Source: Halomonas rhizosphaerae (GTDB taxonomy: Bacteria; Pseudomonadota; Gammaproteobacteria; Pseudomonadales; Halomonadaceae). From it: a DNA stretch of 63,656 bases. Both the position numbers and the translations under genes were made by a program. Numbering within the stretch: position 1 is the stretch's first letter; the number at the start of each line of letters is the position of its first letter. Where the stretch lies: assembly GCF_030010555.1 (NCBI RefSeq), contig NZ_JASCQP010000020.1:1-63656 (forward strand). The letters are read 5' to 3'. The notes beneath the pieces are model-generated. The model had not been told where the DNA came from, did no database searches, and saw only the letters and a program-made list of their open reading frames with translations. Positions 13,956-28,436 of the stretch are shown one piece after another.

Positions 13956-13996
13956 TCAAAATACCCGCAAGACATAAGAAAATTACCCATGATTAC

Positions 13997-14005
13997 TTTA
14001 TAGCA
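13997..14005 (-). promoter_or_regulatory. extended -10 element of cysB promoter
   Basis: On the minus strand TGCTATAAA (14005-13997) gives an extended -10 with a weak upstream -35 region. It lies in the A/T-rich part of the cysB-trxA intergenic region, about 75 bp before the cysB ATG. Confidence 0.45.
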
Positions 14006-14060
14006 TAACCTGGCCGGGCAAGTGCAACCGCTTTCCTGCGCCCTGCCACACGGCGGGGAT

Positions 14061-14089
14061 TTGCCACCACTTCGGTCGACCGCTAACAT
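14061..14089 (+). promoter_or_regulatory. trxA promoter
   Basis: TTGCCA (14061-14066) and TAACAT (14084-14089) are 17 bp apart. The start is expected near 14096, giving a leader of about 63 nt before trxA. Confidence 0.55.
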
Positions 14090-14158
14090 CGTCCGACCGG
14101 GCATGCCCTGCATGTCACCCCATCCGCTCGATGCAGCGCAACGAAACTGGAGAATCAC

Positions 14159-14482
14159 ATGGCCAACAACGTCGATGTCACCAATGCCAACTTCGAGCAG
14201 GAAGTCCTCAAGGCCGACACGCCGGTCCTGCTGAAGTTCTGGGCCCCCTGGTGTGGTCCCTGCAAGGTGATGGCGCCGGTGGTCGACGAGGTCGCCGAGG
14301 AACGCACCGGCAACCTCAAGGTCGTCAGCATCAACGTGGACGATGCCCCCGAGATCGCCGCCGAGCAGGGTGTGCGCGGCGTGCCGACCGTCATGCTGTT
14401 CAAGTCCGGAACCAAGGTCGCCTCCCTAGTCGGCGCCCAGTCGAAGTCACAGCTGAGCCAGTTCATCGACCAGAACGCCTGA
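14159..14482 (+). CDS. trxA: thioredoxin 1
   Basis: This 107-residue cytoplasmic disulfide reductase carries the WCGPC active site at residues 31-35 and the cis-proline in GVPT at residue 76. It supplies electrons to ribonucleotide reductase, methionine sulfoxide reductases and PAPS reductase; the last fits the neighbouring cysH/cysB. The ATG is preceded by CTGGAGAATCAC. A strong hairpin follows the stop codon. Length and motifs are typical of TrxA. Confidence 0.97.
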   Translation: MANNVDVTNANFEQEVLKADTPVLLKFWAPWCGPCKVMAPVVDEVAEERTGNLKVVSINVDDAPEIAAEQGVRGVPTVMLFKSGTKVASLVGAQSKSQLSQFIDQNA

Positions 14483-14504
14483 TCCGGCGACCCTCGGTCA
14501 CTCC

Positions 14505-14530
14505 ATCGCCCCGGCCACGGCCGGGGCGAT
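14505..14530. terminator. bidirectional terminator after trxA
   Basis: ATCGCCCCGGCC (14505-14516) pairs with GGCCGGGGCGAT (14519-14530). The gene downstream is convergent, so the structure can serve trxA and the permease gene on the minus strand. The T-run is short (GTCGTTTCC on the plus side). Confidence 0.65.
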
Positions 14531-14546
14531 GTCGTTTCCGGTCGGT

Positions 14547-15647
14547 TCAGGCAGAATCGTCCAGGCGCTCCAATGGTGGCCGGTCGGCCTTGTCAGGCTT
14601 CGGCCCGTCTGCGGGCCCCAGCAGATGAGCGATCCAACGGGTCTCGGGATGGCTGTCCAGGGCGATCTTCAGGGTCATGGTCAACACCACCGAGAGCAGC
14701 ATCCCCACCGCCCCGAAGATCCAGCCCCACACCACCAGCGACAGGAAGGCCACGAAGGTCGAGAGCCCCAGGGCCCGGCCCATCACCCGCGGTTCGACGA
14801 TATTTCCCAGCAGGAAGTTGACGGCCAGATACGCCGCCGCCAGCAACATCGCATCGAAGAAACCGCCCTCGGGATTCACCAACAACAGCAGCACCGGGGG
14901 AAAGGCGGCGATGGCCGAACCGATGTTGGGGATAAAGTTGAGTGCGAAGGCCATCACCGCCCAGAGCAGGGCAAACTCGACGCCAAGCAGCTTGCAGGCG
15001 ACCCAGATCAGCGCGCCGGTCACCAGGCTGATCACTGTCTTTACCGCCAGGTAGCGCTTCAGGGTCAGGCTAAACTCGCTGAAACGTCGCAGGCTCGGCG
15101 CCGGATCATCCAGGGCGAGGAAAACCTTGGTGCGAAAACTGACGGTCTCGAACAGCAGGAACATCACCAGCAAGGCCACGATGACGCTCTGCATCATCAG
15201 GTTACCCACCTCACCGAGCACCGTCGGGATCCAGTTGCCGAACTGCTCGGCATCCAGCAGTTCCGCCAGGCGGTTGGTATCGATGGCAAGCCCCATCCCC
15301 GCCAGCCCGTCGAGGAGGCCCAGGTAGTACTGGTAGAGCTTCTGCTCGATCCCCGGCAAGGCATCGACGAAGGTACCGAAACTGTTCACCAGCAGCAGAC
15401 CGAGCAGCGACAACAATCCACCAAGCACCAGCAGGGTCAGCCATACCGCCAGCCATGGACTCACCCCCAGCCGCGCCAACCATTGCACCGGTGCCGTGCA
15501 GACCACGGCAATGAATACCGCCAGCAGCAAGGGCACCAGCAGGCTCGAGCCGGCCTTCATGCCGGTAATGATAATAACCAGCGCGGCCAGTGCCAGGATC
15601 AGGTTGAGCGGGATGGTGCTCGAATTGCTGTCTTTGGGATGGGGCAT
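14547..15647 (-). CDS. AI-2E/PerM family membrane permease
   Basis: This 366-residue polytopic inner-membrane protein has hydrophobic segments clustered at residues 12-80, a soluble middle section and about four more helices in the C-terminal half, the usual AI-2E transporter (UPF0118) pattern. The motif NFIPNIGS is a family hallmark. The frame continues far upstream through the opposite-strand gene, but the ATG at 15647 (MPHPKDSNSS) is the sensible start. Some family members export autoinducer-2 or act as Na+(Li+)/H+ antiporters in halophiles, so the substrate here is open. The C-terminal tail is charged and cytosolic. Confidence 0.82.
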   Translation of the reverse strand: MPHPKDSNSSTIPLNLILALAALVIIITGMKAGSSLLVPLLLAVFIAVVCTAPVQWLARLGVSPWLAVWLTLLVLGGLLSLLGLLLVNSFGTFVDALPGIEQKLYQYYLGLLDGLAGMGLAIDTNRLAELLDAEQFGNWIPTVLGEVGNLMMQSVIVALLVMFLLFETVSFRTKVFLALDDPAPSLRRFSEFSLTLKRYLAVKTVISLVTGALIWVACKLLGVEFALLWAVMAFALNFIPNIGSAIAAFPPVLLLLVNPEGGFFDAMLLAAAYLAVNFLLGNIVEPRVMGRALGLSTFVAFLSLVVWGWIFGAVGMLLSVVLTMTLKIALDSHPETRWIAHLLGPADGPKPDKADRPPLERLDDSA

Positions 15648-15774
15648 GCCCGGACTCACGACCGTTGAAGGTCCCGTCATGATGCCGGGACGCGAGGCAA
15701 ATGCAAAGGACGGGAACCATCCCCGACCCGCGGGCTCGAAGCCGGGGTGTCCGCTATGTGACAAGGAGAACGCC

Positions 15775-16557
15775 ATGCCGATTGCCCGCCCCTTCCGCCC
15801 GCTGCTCGTGCCGGCCCTGGCCGCGCTGATGGTCGCGGCCTCGCCGCCGATGCTGGCCCACGCCCACGCCGAAGAGACGCCGCGCCGCCTGGAGGTCCAG
15901 GCCGAGGCCGACCTGCAGGTGGTGCCGGATCGTGCCACGCTCAACGCTCGCCTTTGGGAACACACGCCGGCCGTCGCCCAGCGCGAGGCTACCGCGAACG
16001 ACCCGGATCTCCTGCGCGAGGCCCGCGACAAGCTGGAAGCCCGTGCCGCCGACCTGATTCGCGCCCTGGAAGAGGTGGGGCTTGCGCGCGAGGCGATCCG
16101 CGCCGGCTCCCTGAACGTGCAACCCGAGCACCTGCCGGGCGAGCGGCACGAGGAGGGCGAGCGCGAGACGCTGGTACGCACCCGCCTGGAGCGCCCGATT
16201 CGCCTCCAACTCGATGACCTCGAGCAACTGCCTGTGCTGCTCGATGCGCTGACCGAGGCCGGCGTGGATGCCCTGGACGGCGTGAGCTATGACCTGGCCG
16301 ACCGCGATGCCGCGACCGACGAGGCGCTGGTCAAGGCGCTGGAGAAGGCCCGCCACAAGGCCACCCTGATGGCCGAGACCCTGGGCATCGGCCTGGGTGA
16401 GGTGGTCTCCGTGAACGAGACCCGCTCGCCGATCTTCCAGCCGCGGATGATGGCCATGAGTGCCGACGCCCGGGAGAGCCTGCCCCAGGCCGAGTACCGC
16501 CCCGGCACCATTACCATCGAGGCAGGCGTCAGTGTCAGCTGGGAGATCGCGCAGTAG
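15775..16557 (+). CDS. periplasmic SIMPL-domain (DUF541) protein
   Basis: This 260-residue secreted protein has a signal peptide (residues 1-32, hydrophobic core PLLVPALAALMVAA, cleavage near AHA-EE). A single SIMPL/DUF541 domain follows, with the characteristic ending in which a Lys/Ala-rich helix precedes GIGLGEVVSVNE and a final beta strand. Family members such as E. coli YggE are linked to oxidative stress tolerance and may form oligomeric periplasmic or outer-membrane-associated assemblies; the molecular role is not settled. AAGGAGAACGCC precedes the ATG. It is divergent from the permease gene and convergent with serS, 12 bp away. Confidence 0.82.
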   Translation: MPIARPFRPLLVPALAALMVAASPPMLAHAHAEETPRRLEVQAEADLQVVPDRATLNARLWEHTPAVAQREATANDPDLLREARDKLEARAADLIRALEEVGLAREAIRAGSLNVQPEHLPGERHEEGERETLVRTRLERPIRLQLDDLEQLPVLLDALTEAGVDALDGVSYDLADRDAATDEALVKALEKARHKATLMAETLGIGLGEVVSVNETRSPIFQPRMMAMSADARESLPQAEYRPGTITIEAGVSVSWEIAQ

Positions 16558-16569
16558 CGCCGCGGGGCG

Positions 16570-21270
<4,701 letters not shown>

Positions 21271-21376
21271 GCGGCGAGTATCCCGGCCAATGGGACTCGC
21301 TGCCGTTCCTCGGGCAGAACCAGGCGCAGGATACCCCCTTGGCGGCAGGCTGGCGCCCGATACCACAAGGAGAACC

Positions 21377-22438
21377 GTGACCATCATCCGTTCCATGCGC
21401 TGCTTCCTCGGCCTGGGCCTGCTGCTCGGACTCCCCGCCCCGCTGCTGGCCCAGGATGCCCTCGTCACCACCGCCCGGGTCGAGGAGCGCGTCATCGTGG
21501 AGACGATCGACATCAACGGCAGCGTGACGGCCCCGCGCACCGCGCACCTTTCCAGCGATGTCGAGGGGCGCATCACCGCGTTGCCAGTCTCGCTCGGCGA
21601 CGACGTGCAAACCGGCGACCGGCTGCTGAGCATCGATGCCGAGGAGATCGCGCTCCAGGCACAAAGCGCCGAAGCCGACGTCAGCGAAGCCCTGGCGGCA
21701 AGGGACAATGCCCGCCGGCGACTCCGGGAAGCCACCCGCCTGAGCGAAGGGCGCAACATTGCCAGCAACGAGCTGAGGCAGCGCGAGACCGATGTCGCCA
21801 TTGCCGAGGCAACGCTCGAACGTCGCCGCGCCGAGCGTGACCGCCTCCAGGTAGGCCTCGAGCGCCACCACCTGCGGGCCCCGTTCGCCGGTAGGCTCAC
21901 GCACCGCGATGTGGCCATCGGCGAGTGGGCGGCGTCCGGCACGCCGATCCTGACGCTGATCGACCTCGAACGGCTGACGCTCGACTTCGCCGTGCCCCTC
22001 GACCTGCATCACCGGCTCAGCGACGCCGAGATCGAAGTACGCCTGCCGGGGAGCGACGCCTGGCTAGCCGCCCGGCCCATCGCCGATGTCCCGCTCGAGG
22101 ACGGTGCCTCGCGCCAGTTCCTGCTACGCGCCACCCTCGATGATCCCCCGCCCATGCTGCCGGGCATGGCCGTGCAGGGTCGGCTGATGCTCAGCGGCGA
22201 ACGCCGCCCCGCCGTGCCACGCGACGCCCTGATCCGCCGCCCGGACGGCAGCGTCAGCCTCTGGCTGGCCCGCGAGGAGGACGGCGAATGGCACGCCGAC
22301 GAGCGACGCGTCACCACCGGGGCCAGCCACGACGGCCAGGTCGCCATCCAGCAGGGCGTCAGGGCCGGTGATCGTGTCGTCCTGAGGGGCAACGAGCGCC
22401 TGGAAGAAGGGCAGCGCCTCACCCTGGACGACGAATGA
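21377..22438 (+). CDS. RND efflux periplasmic adaptor (membrane fusion protein)
   Basis: This 353-residue HlyD/AcrA-type adaptor bridges an RND pump and an outer-membrane channel. The N-terminal signal sequence ends in LLAQDA and has no lipobox Cys. A lipoyl half (about 45-85), a short alpha-hairpin (about 90-155), the second lipoyl half (LRAPFAGRLTHRDVAIGEW) and beta-barrel and membrane-proximal domains follow. The open frame begins earlier, but GTG at 21377 with AAGGAGAACC just upstream is the likely start. The pump gene follows 15 bp later, so they are co-transcribed. No outer-membrane factor gene is adjacent. Confidence 0.87.
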   Translation: MTIIRSMRCFLGLGLLLGLPAPLLAQDALVTTARVEERVIVETIDINGSVTAPRTAHLSSDVEGRITALPVSLGDDVQTGDRLLSIDAEEIALQAQSAEADVSEALAARDNARRRLREATRLSEGRNIASNELRQRETDVAIAEATLERRRAERDRLQVGLERHHLRAPFAGRLTHRDVAIGEWAASGTPILTLIDLERLTLDFAVPLDLHHRLSDAEIEVRLPGSDAWLAARPIADVPLEDGASRQFLLRATLDDPPPMLPGMAVQGRLMLSGERRPAVPRDALIRRPDGSVSLWLAREEDGEWHADERRVTTGASHDGQVAIQQGVRAGDRVVLRGNERLEEGQRLTLDDE

Positions 22439-22453
22439 AGGAGCCATGATTCC

Positions 22454-25400
22454 ATGTTCGCGGCGATTATCCGTCATGGCGTTCTGGTCAGCGTCGTGGT
22501 GCTGATCCTGCTGGTGCTGGGCATTGCCGCCATCTGGCGGATTCCGGTGCAGATGATTCCCGACCTGGAGGTCCGCACCATCGGCGTCGAGACCCGCTGG
22601 CCCGGCGCCACACCCCAGGACATCGAGAAGGACATCCTCATCGAGCAGGAGGAATACCTGCGCAACGTTCCCAACCTGGTGCGGATGGAATCCACCGCCA
22701 CCAGCGGCGCGGCGGAGATCGAGCTCGACTTTCCCTTCGGTATCGACCTCACCGAGACGCTGATTCGGGTCAACAACGCCCTGAGCCAGGTGCCCTCCTA
22801 CCCGACCAACGTCGACCAGCCGCGCATCGTGGCCAACTCCTTCTCGGCCAACGCCTTCATGTATTTCAACGTGGCACCCCGCGAGGGCAACCCCCGCGAC
22901 CTCGACACGGCGGCGCTGCGCGACTACCTGGAGGACAATGTCCGCCCGCGCATGGAGAGCGTGGCGGGCGTTTCCGAGGTAACCGTGTCGGGCGGCGCCG
23001 AACGGCAGATGCAGCTGCTCATCGACCCCGATGCCCTGGCCGACCACTCGCTGGGCATCGGCGACATTCGCGACGCCCTGCAGGCCCGCAACCAGGACGT
23101 CTCCGGCGGCGACCTGGAGAGCGGCAAGCGGCGCTACCTGCTGCGTACGGTGGGACGCTTCCAGGACATCGCCGAGCTCGAGTCGCTGATCCTCACGCGC
23201 CGCGGGGATACCGTGATCCGGCTCGGAGATGTCGCCGAGGCACGCCTCTCCCACGCCGAACTGAGCGAGCGCTCCTTCGATTCCCGGGGCGACCCGGTGC
23301 TCAGCGTCCAGGTGCGTCGCCAGCCCGGCTCCAACGTCATCGACATCAAGCGCGGCATGCTGGCAGAGGTCGAGTCCCTCAATGACGGCCTGCTCGCCGA
23401 GCAGGGCCTGCACTTGGCGCTCTCCAGCGACGACGTGCGCTATGTCGAGGCCTCGATCGCCAATGTCTGGACCAATCTCGGTCTGGGGGCACTGTTCGCC
23501 ACCCTGGTGATGTTCGCCTTCCTGCGCTCGCCGCGCGCCACCCTTGCCGGCGTGATCGGCATCCCCATCTGCACCATCGCCGCCTTCCTGGGGCTGCTGC
23601 TGGCCGGCCGCAGCCTCAACGTGATCTCGCTGGCCGGGGTCGCCTTCGCCATCGGCATGACCATCGACAACACCATCGTGGTGCTGGAGAGCATCGAGAC
23701 CCAGCGCCGCAACGGCCGCCAGCGCTTCGAGGCCGCCCTGGTGGGCGTGCAGCAGGTCTGGCCGGCGGTGCTCGCCTCCACCCTGACCACCGTGCTGGTG
23801 TTCGTGCCGATCTTCTTCATCGAGGAGGAGGCCGGCCAGCTCTACTCCGACATCGCCGTGGCCATCGCCACCTCGATCCTCGCCTCGCTGGTCGTGGCGA
23901 TTACCGTGATACCGACCCTCGGCGCCCACCTCGATTTCCATGGACGCGGCTCGTCCGCCGGCCACCAGGCGCCACGCTGGATGCGCGGCTGCCTGCGCCT
24001 GGTCGATGCGCTGATCGCCTCCACGGCGCGGCGCTGGGCGGCCATGGCCATGGCACTCGCGGGCGGCCTGGCGATCTTCGCATGGCTGACGCCGCCGGCC
24101 GCCTACCTGCCGGAAGGGGAAGAGGCCAAGACCTTCGCCAGCATGAATGCCCCGGCCAGCTACAACCTCTCGACCATGGCGGCCATTGCCGAGGAGGTCC
24201 AGGCCGAGCTGCTGCCCCACGTAGGTGCCGACCCGAGCGACTTCGACGAAGGCAGAAGCGAGATTCCCGCCATACGCACCATAGGCACCCAGGTCGGACC
24301 GCAAAGCCTGCGCATCATCGCCGAGACCCGCGACCCGGCGCATATCGAAGCGCTGATGGACGCCCTGACCCAGCGCTTCGAGGCCTATCCCGACATGCGC
24401 GCCTTCGCCTCGCGCGGCTCGATCATCTCCAGCAATGACGGCGGCACGCGCAGCATCACGCTGGACATCGCCGGCAACGACCTCGCCGAACTCTACGCGG
24501 CGGCCAACCGGCTGTATGCCCGCACCGAGCAGGTCTTTGCCAGTCCGCGCATCCAGTCGCGTCCCTCGGCGCTGGACCTGGGGCAGCCCCTGATCGAGGT
24601 CTATCCCGACTGGGACCGTGCCGCCGAGGTGGGGCTGGACGCCGACGACCTGGGCACCACCGTGGCCGCCCTGAGCAACGGCACCTACCTGGACGACGTC
24701 TACTTCGAGGGCGAGAAGATCGACCTCTACGGCTATGGCAACGGTGTGGACGCCGCCGCTCTGGACGACCTCGTCGACCTGCCGGTCCACACGCCCCTCG
24801 GCGTCACCCTGCCGCTCAGCAGCCTGGCGAAGATACGCGAGACCGTCGCCACCGCCACCCTGCGCCGCGTGGATGGCCGCCGCAGTGTGACCCTCGACAT
24901 CATCCCGCCGCGCGACGTGCCCCTGGAGGCCGGGATCGAGCGGGTGAACCGCGAGGTGATCGAGCACCTGCGCGAGTCGGGGGCGCTGCCGGGGCATATC
25001 GATGTCACCCTCACCGGCGCCGGTGACCAGCTGGATGCCACCCGCGCCTCGCTGATGGACAACGGCCTGATCGCCCTGGTCCTCGTCTACCTGCTGCTGG
25101 TGGCGATTTTCGCCCACTGGGGCTATCCGCTGCTGATCCTGGCCACCATCCCGCTGGGTGCGGCCGGCGGCATCGTCGGCCTGGCATTGATGAACCTGGT
25201 GGGTGGCTGGCTGCCCCGGCTGGGGCTCGCCGAGATCCGCCAGCCCTTCGACATGATCACCATGCTGGGCTTTCTGATCCTGATGGGCACGGTGGTCAAC
25301 AACCCCATCCTGGTCGTGCACCAGGCCCGCGTGAATCTGCGCGAGGCCACCGCGGACGTGCGCCAGGCGGTGCACGACGCCGTGGCCAGCCGCCTGCGCC

Positions 25401-25615
25401 CCATCGCCATGACCACCCTGACCACGATCGGCGGGCTCTCGCCCCTGGTCTTCCTGCCCGGCGAAGGGACCGAGCTCTACCGAGGGGTGGGTGCCATCGT
25501 GCTGTTCGGCCTGCTCGGCACCGCCTTCGTGACGCTGACCTTCCTGCCGGCGCTGACCGTCACCCTGCTGTCGCGAACCGGTCACCGCCGACACGGTCCC
25601 TTGAACCAGGCATAG
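22454..25615 (+). CDS. RND-family efflux pump, inner-membrane subunit
   Basis: This 1,053-residue AcrB/MexB-fold proton-driven transporter has twelve predicted transmembrane helices and two large periplasmic loops (about residues 35-330 and 560-860). The proton-relay pair that is Asp-Asp in AcrB TM4 is D405-N406 here (GMTIDNTIVVLE), and the TM10 lysine region reads VVNNPI (N949-N950). It therefore belongs to the D-N/N-N branch, not the classical AcrB branch. The substrate cannot be read from sequence (drugs, lipids, solutes or hydrophobics are all possible). GAAGGAG lies 11 nt before the ATG. It pairs with the adaptor immediately upstream. Confidence 0.88.
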   Translation: MFAAIIRHGVLVSVVVLILLVLGIAAIWRIPVQMIPDLEVRTIGVETRWPGATPQDIEKDILIEQEEYLRNVPNLVRMESTATSGAAEIELDFPFGIDLTETLIRVNNALSQVPSYPTNVDQPRIVANSFSANAFMYFNVAPREGNPRDLDTAALRDYLEDNVRPRMESVAGVSEVTVSGGAERQMQLLIDPDALADHSLGIGDIRDALQARNQDVSGGDLESGKRRYLLRTVGRFQDIAELESLILTRRGDTVIRLGDVAEARLSHAELSERSFDSRGDPVLSVQVRRQPGSNVIDIKRGMLAEVESLNDGLLAEQGLHLALSSDDVRYVEASIANVWTNLGLGALFATLVMFAFLRSPRATLAGVIGIPICTIAAFLGLLLAGRSLNVISLAGVAFAIGMTIDNTIVVLESIETQRRNGRQRFEAALVGVQQVWPAVLASTLTTVLVFVPIFFIEEEAGQLYSDIAVAIATSILASLVVAITVIPTLGAHLDFHGRGSSAGHQAPRWMRGCLRLVDALIASTARRWAAMAMALAGGLAIFAWLTPPAAYLPEGEEAKTFASMNAPASYNLSTMAAIAEEVQAELLPHVGADPSDFDEGRSEIPAIRTIGTQVGPQSLRIIAETRDPAHIEALMDALTQRFEAYPDMRAFASRGSIISSNDGGTRSITLDIAGNDLAELYAAANRLYARTEQVFASPRIQSRPSALDLGQPLIEVYPDWDRAAEVGLDADDLGTTVAALSNGTYLDDVYFEGEKIDLYGYGNGVDAAALDDLVDLPVHTPLGVTLPLSSLAKIRETVATATLRRVDGRRSVTLDIIPPRDVPLEAGIERVNREVIEHLRESGALPGHIDVTLTGAGDQLDATRASLMDNGLIALVLVYLLLVAIFAHWGYPLLILATIPLGAAGGIVGLALMNLVGGWLPRLGLAEIRQPFDMITMLGFLILMGTVVNNPILVVHQARVNLREATADVRQAVHDAVASRLRPIAMTTLTTIGGLSPLVFLPGEGTELYRGVGAIVLFGLLGTAFVTLTFLPALTVTLLSRTGHRRHGPLNQA

Positions 25616-25643
25616 GCGTGTCGGCCCGAGGAGGCGCTGCCCC

Positions 25644-25844
25644 ATGAACCGCACCCTGATCCTGATCGGCCTCATCGTCATCGCCGCGGGTCTGCTCTGG
25701 CCCTGGCTCTCCAAGCTGCCCCTGGGCCAGCTCCCCGGCGATATCGTCATCCGCCGCGAGAATGTCTCGTTCTACTTCCCGATCACCACCATGATCCTGG
25801 CGAGCCTGGTGGTCTCGGCCATCCTCTGGGTCTTCCAGCGCTGA
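25644..25844 (+). CDS. DUF2905 small membrane protein
   Basis: This 66-residue protein has two transmembrane helices (about 4-20 and 44-63) joined by the conserved segment LPGDIVIRRENVSFYFPITT, the signature of DUF2905. The family is widespread in bacteria and has no assigned function. It starts 28 bp after the RND pump on the same strand with GAGG ahead of the ATG, so it may be co-transcribed. A strong terminator follows. Confidence 0.85.
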   Translation: MNRTLILIGLIVIAAGLLWPWLSKLPLGQLPGDIVIRRENVSFYFPITTMILASLVVSAILWVFQR

Positions 25845-25884
25845 GTTGAACTCGGCATGTGAGCCACTCCCGATGCCCGAAACC

Positions 25885-25914
25885 ACAGCGGGCAGCCCGA
25901 AGGCTGCCCGCTGT
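25885..25914. terminator. terminator between DUF2905 gene and trpC
   Basis: ACAGCGGGCAGCC (25885-25897) pairs perfectly with GGCTGCCCGCTGT (25902-25914) across a CGAA tetraloop. It lies between convergent genes and can act on both. T-rich sequence is modest (CGCTTGCG on the plus side). Confidence 0.75.
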
Positions 25915-25934
25915 CGCTTGCGCAGGACAGGCGA

Positions 25935-26741
25935 TCAGAAGAACAGCCGCCGCAGGGCCTGACCGGGGTCGGCCTCACGCATGAAGGCCTCGCCCACCAG
26001 GAAGGCGTTGACGTCATGCTCGCGCATGCGCAGCACGTCGTCGCGGGTATGGATGCCGGACTCGGTGACCACGCTGACGCCGGCCGGAATCCGCGGCAGC
26101 AGCTCCAGGGTGGTCTCGAGCCGGGTGTCGAAGGTGTGCAGGTCGCGGTTATTGATCCCGACCAGCGCGAGGTCGAGCTTGAGTGCCCGGTCGAGTTCCA
26201 GGGCGTCGTGCACCTCCACCAGCACGTCCATGCCCAGTGCCATGGCCTGGCGATGCAGGTCCGCCATCCGGGCATCGTCGAGGGCGGCGACGATCAACAG
26301 GATGCAGTCGGCGCCGAGGGCGCGTGCCTCGCTGACCTGGTAGCCGTGGGTGATGAAGTCCTTGCGGATCACCGGCAGCGTACAGGCCTCGCGTGCCTCG
26401 ATCAGGTAGTCCTCATGGCCCTGGAAGAAATCGGCATCGGTGAGCACCGAGAGGCAGGCCGCACCGCCCTGGGCGTAGCTCGCGGCGATCTCGCCGGGGC
26501 GAAAGTCCTCGCGGATCACCCCCTTGGAGGGCGAGGCCTTCTTGATCTCGGCGATCACCGCCGGATCGCCGGCCTGGATGGCGCGGTCGAGGGCGGCGAC
26601 GAAGCCCCGCGGGGCGGCCTGCTCGGCGGCGAGGCGCAGCAGATCCTGCTCGGAGACGACACGGCGCCTTTCGGCGACCTCCTCCTCCTTGCGGGCCAGG
26701 ATGCGCTCAAGGATGGTGGGCAGGGGACGGGGTTCGGTCAT
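25935..26741 (-). CDS. trpC: indole-3-glycerol phosphate synthase
   Basis: This 268-residue TIM-barrel enzyme converts CdRP to indole-3-glycerol phosphate in tryptophan synthesis. Signature segments are [10 protein letters not shown] (about 69-78), VIRKDF and VGEAFMR. It is the stand-alone enzyme, not fused to TrpF. The ATG at 26741 has GAGG seven bases upstream; a GTG at 26753 overlapping the trpD stop by four bases is an alternative. It is the last gene of the trpEGDC operon. trpF, trpB and trpA are not in the window. Confidence 0.95.
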   Translation of the reverse strand: MTEPRPLPTILERILARKEEEVAERRRVVSEQDLLRLAAEQAAPRGFVAALDRAIQAGDPAVIAEIKKASPSKGVIREDFRPGEIAASYAQGGAACLSVLTDADFFQGHEDYLIEAREACTLPVIRKDFITHGYQVSEARALGADCILLIVAALDDARMADLHRQAMALGMDVLVEVHDALELDRALKLDLALVGINNRDLHTFDTRLETTLELLPRIPAGVSVVTESGIHTRDDVLRMREHDVNAFLVGEAFMREADPGQALRRLFF

Positions 26742-26749
26742 GTCGGGCC

Positions 26750-27769
26750 TCACTGGGTAAACACGCGGGTGAAGTTGGCGAGCTCCCGGAGCTTCTCGAG
26801 CGGCAGCTTGGAGGCCTGGGCGTCCTGTGCCATGGCCACACCCTCCGCGAGGCTGTCGGCCACCCCCGAGGCATAGAGGGCGGCGCCGGCGTTGAGCGCG
26901 ACGATGTCCGCCGCCGGCCCCTCGCCCACCAGGGCCTGCTCGACCAGTCGCAGGCTGTCCTCGGCGGTCTTCACTCGCAGCGGGTCCAGGGACTGGCGGG
27001 CGATGCCGAAGTCCTCGGGGGCGATGGTGTACTCGCGGATCTCGCCCGCCTTCAGCTCGGCGACCAGCGTCGGCTGCGCCAGCGAGATCTCGTCGAGGCC
27101 GTCCTCGGCATGCACCACCAGCACGTGCTCGCTGCCCAGGCGCCGCAGCACCTCGGCCATCAGCGGCACCAGCTCGGGGGCGTAGACCCCCAGTACCTGG
27201 TTGGGGGCGCCGGCGGGGTTGGTCAGCGGCCCCAGGATGTTGAACAGGGTGCGCACCCCCATCTCGCGACGCGGGCCCACGGCATAGCGCATCGCCGGGT
27301 GGTGGTTGGGCGCGAACATGAAGCCTACCCCCACCTGCTCGATGCAGCGGCCCACCTGCTCGGCATCCAGGTTCAGGTTGATGCCGGCCACGGCGAAGAG
27401 GTCGGCACTGCCCGACGAGGAGGAGACCCCGCGGTTGCCGTGCTTGGCGACATGGGCCCCGCCCGCGGCGACCACGAAGCTTGCCGCGGTGGAGACGTTG
27501 AAGAGGTTGGCGCCATCGCCCCCGGTGCCCACGATGTCGACCACGTTGTCGGCCTGCAGCCGGACCGGGTTCATCAGTTCGCGCATCACCTGGGCCGCGG
27601 CACTGATCTCCTCGGCGGTCTCGCCCTTCATGGCCATGCCCACCAGGAAGGCGGCGATCTGGGGATCGCTGGCCTCGCCGGTCATGATCTGGCGCATCAC
27701 CTCGTGGGTCTCGGCGAAGTTCAGGTTCTCGCGGCGCATCACCGCACCGATGGCCTCTCGCATCTGCAT
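26750..27769 (-). CDS. trpD: anthranilate phosphoribosyltransferase
   Basis: This 339-residue enzyme transfers phosphoribosyl from PRPP to anthranilate. The PRPP-binding motifs [14 protein letters not shown] and [14 protein letters not shown] are clear. The chosen ATG at 27769 has AGAGGAG nine bases upstream; in-frame ATGs at 27796 and 27790, just after the trpG stop, are possible. The protein is a stand-alone TrpD, not fused to the glutaminase TrpG as it is in E. coli. It sits between trpG and trpC. Confidence 0.95.
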   Translation of the reverse strand: MQMREAIGAVMRRENLNFAETHEVMRQIMTGEASDPQIAAFLVGMAMKGETAEEISAAAQVMRELMNPVRLQADNVVDIVGTGGDGANLFNVSTAASFVVAAGGAHVAKHGNRGVSSSSGSADLFAVAGINLNLDAEQVGRCIEQVGVGFMFAPNHHPAMRYAVGPRREMGVRTLFNILGPLTNPAGAPNQVLGVYAPELVPLMAEVLRRLGSEHVLVVHAEDGLDEISLAQPTLVAELKAGEIREYTIAPEDFGIARQSLDPLRVKTAEDSLRLVEQALVGEGPAADIVALNAGAALYASGVADSLAEGVAMAQDAQASKLPLEKLRELANFTRVFTQ

Positions 27770-27799
27770 GACGTTGCTCTCCTCTGGCATGGGCACGGC

Positions 27800-28384
27800 T
27801 CAGCGACGTTTCAGGAAGTTGGCCAGCAGCTCATGGCCCTGGCGGGTCAGGATCGACTCGGGGTGGAACTGCACCCCTTCGACATCCAGCTCACGGTGGC
27901 GCAGCCCCATGATCAGCCCCGGGGTGACATCGTCATCGTCGCACCAGGCGGTGACCTCGAGGCAGTCAGGCAGGCCCTCGCGCTCCACCACCAGCGAATG
28001 GTAGCGCGTCACCTCCAAGGGGTCCTCGAGGCCCTCGAAGACCCCCTGGCCGAGGTGGCGGATCCGCGAGGTCTTGCCATGCATCACCTGGGGCGCGCGG
28101 ACCACCTTGCCGCCATAGACCTGGCCGATGGCCTGGTGACCCAGGCAGATGCCCAGCACGGGGATCCGCCCGGCGAAGCGGCGAATGGCCGCCATGGAGA
28201 TGCCGGCCTCGTCGGGCGTGCAGGGCCCCGGCGAGATCACCAGGTGGCTCGGGGCCAGGGCATCGATCTCCTCCAGGGTAATGGCGTCGTTGCGGAGGGT
28301 CACCACCTCGGCGCCCAGCTCCCCCAGGTACTGCACCACGTTGAAGGTGAAGCTGTCATAGTTGTCGATCATCAGCACGGACAT
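27800..28384 (-). CDS. trpG: anthranilate synthase component II (glutaminase)
   Basis: This 194-residue class I glutamine amidotransferase supplies ammonia to TrpE. The catalytic triad is visible: C80 in GICLGHQ, and H174 and E176 in FHPES. The open frame extends upstream, but [12 protein letters not shown] is the conserved start, with GGAGAGCCTGCC before it. As no separate pabA is seen near pabB, this subunit might also serve aminodeoxychorismate synthase, an arrangement known in some bacteria; that is an inference. Confidence 0.95.
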   Translation of the reverse strand: MSVLMIDNYDSFTFNVVQYLGELGAEVVTLRNDAITLEEIDALAPSHLVISPGPCTPDEAGISMAAIRRFAGRIPVLGICLGHQAIGQVYGGKVVRAPQVMHGKTSRIRHLGQGVFEGLEDPLEVTRYHSLVVEREGLPDCLEVTAWCDDDDVTPGLIMGLRHRELDVEGVQFHPESILTRQGHELLANFLKRR

Positions 28385-28436
28385 GGCAGGCTCTCCGGCA
28401 CTCGCCCGGCCAGCGCCGGACAACAGGAATCAGGGG

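Noticed and set aside
14547..16181. 544-codon version of the permease gene
   Set aside because: The first 178 codons are antisense to the SIMPL gene and Arg/Ser-rich; the membrane protein starts at 15647.
22124..25750. 1,208-codon open frame on the minus strand opposite the RND pump
   Set aside because: It spans two well-supported plus-strand genes, and its composition (Gln/His/Gly/Val-rich) is the shadow pattern of GC-rich coding DNA.
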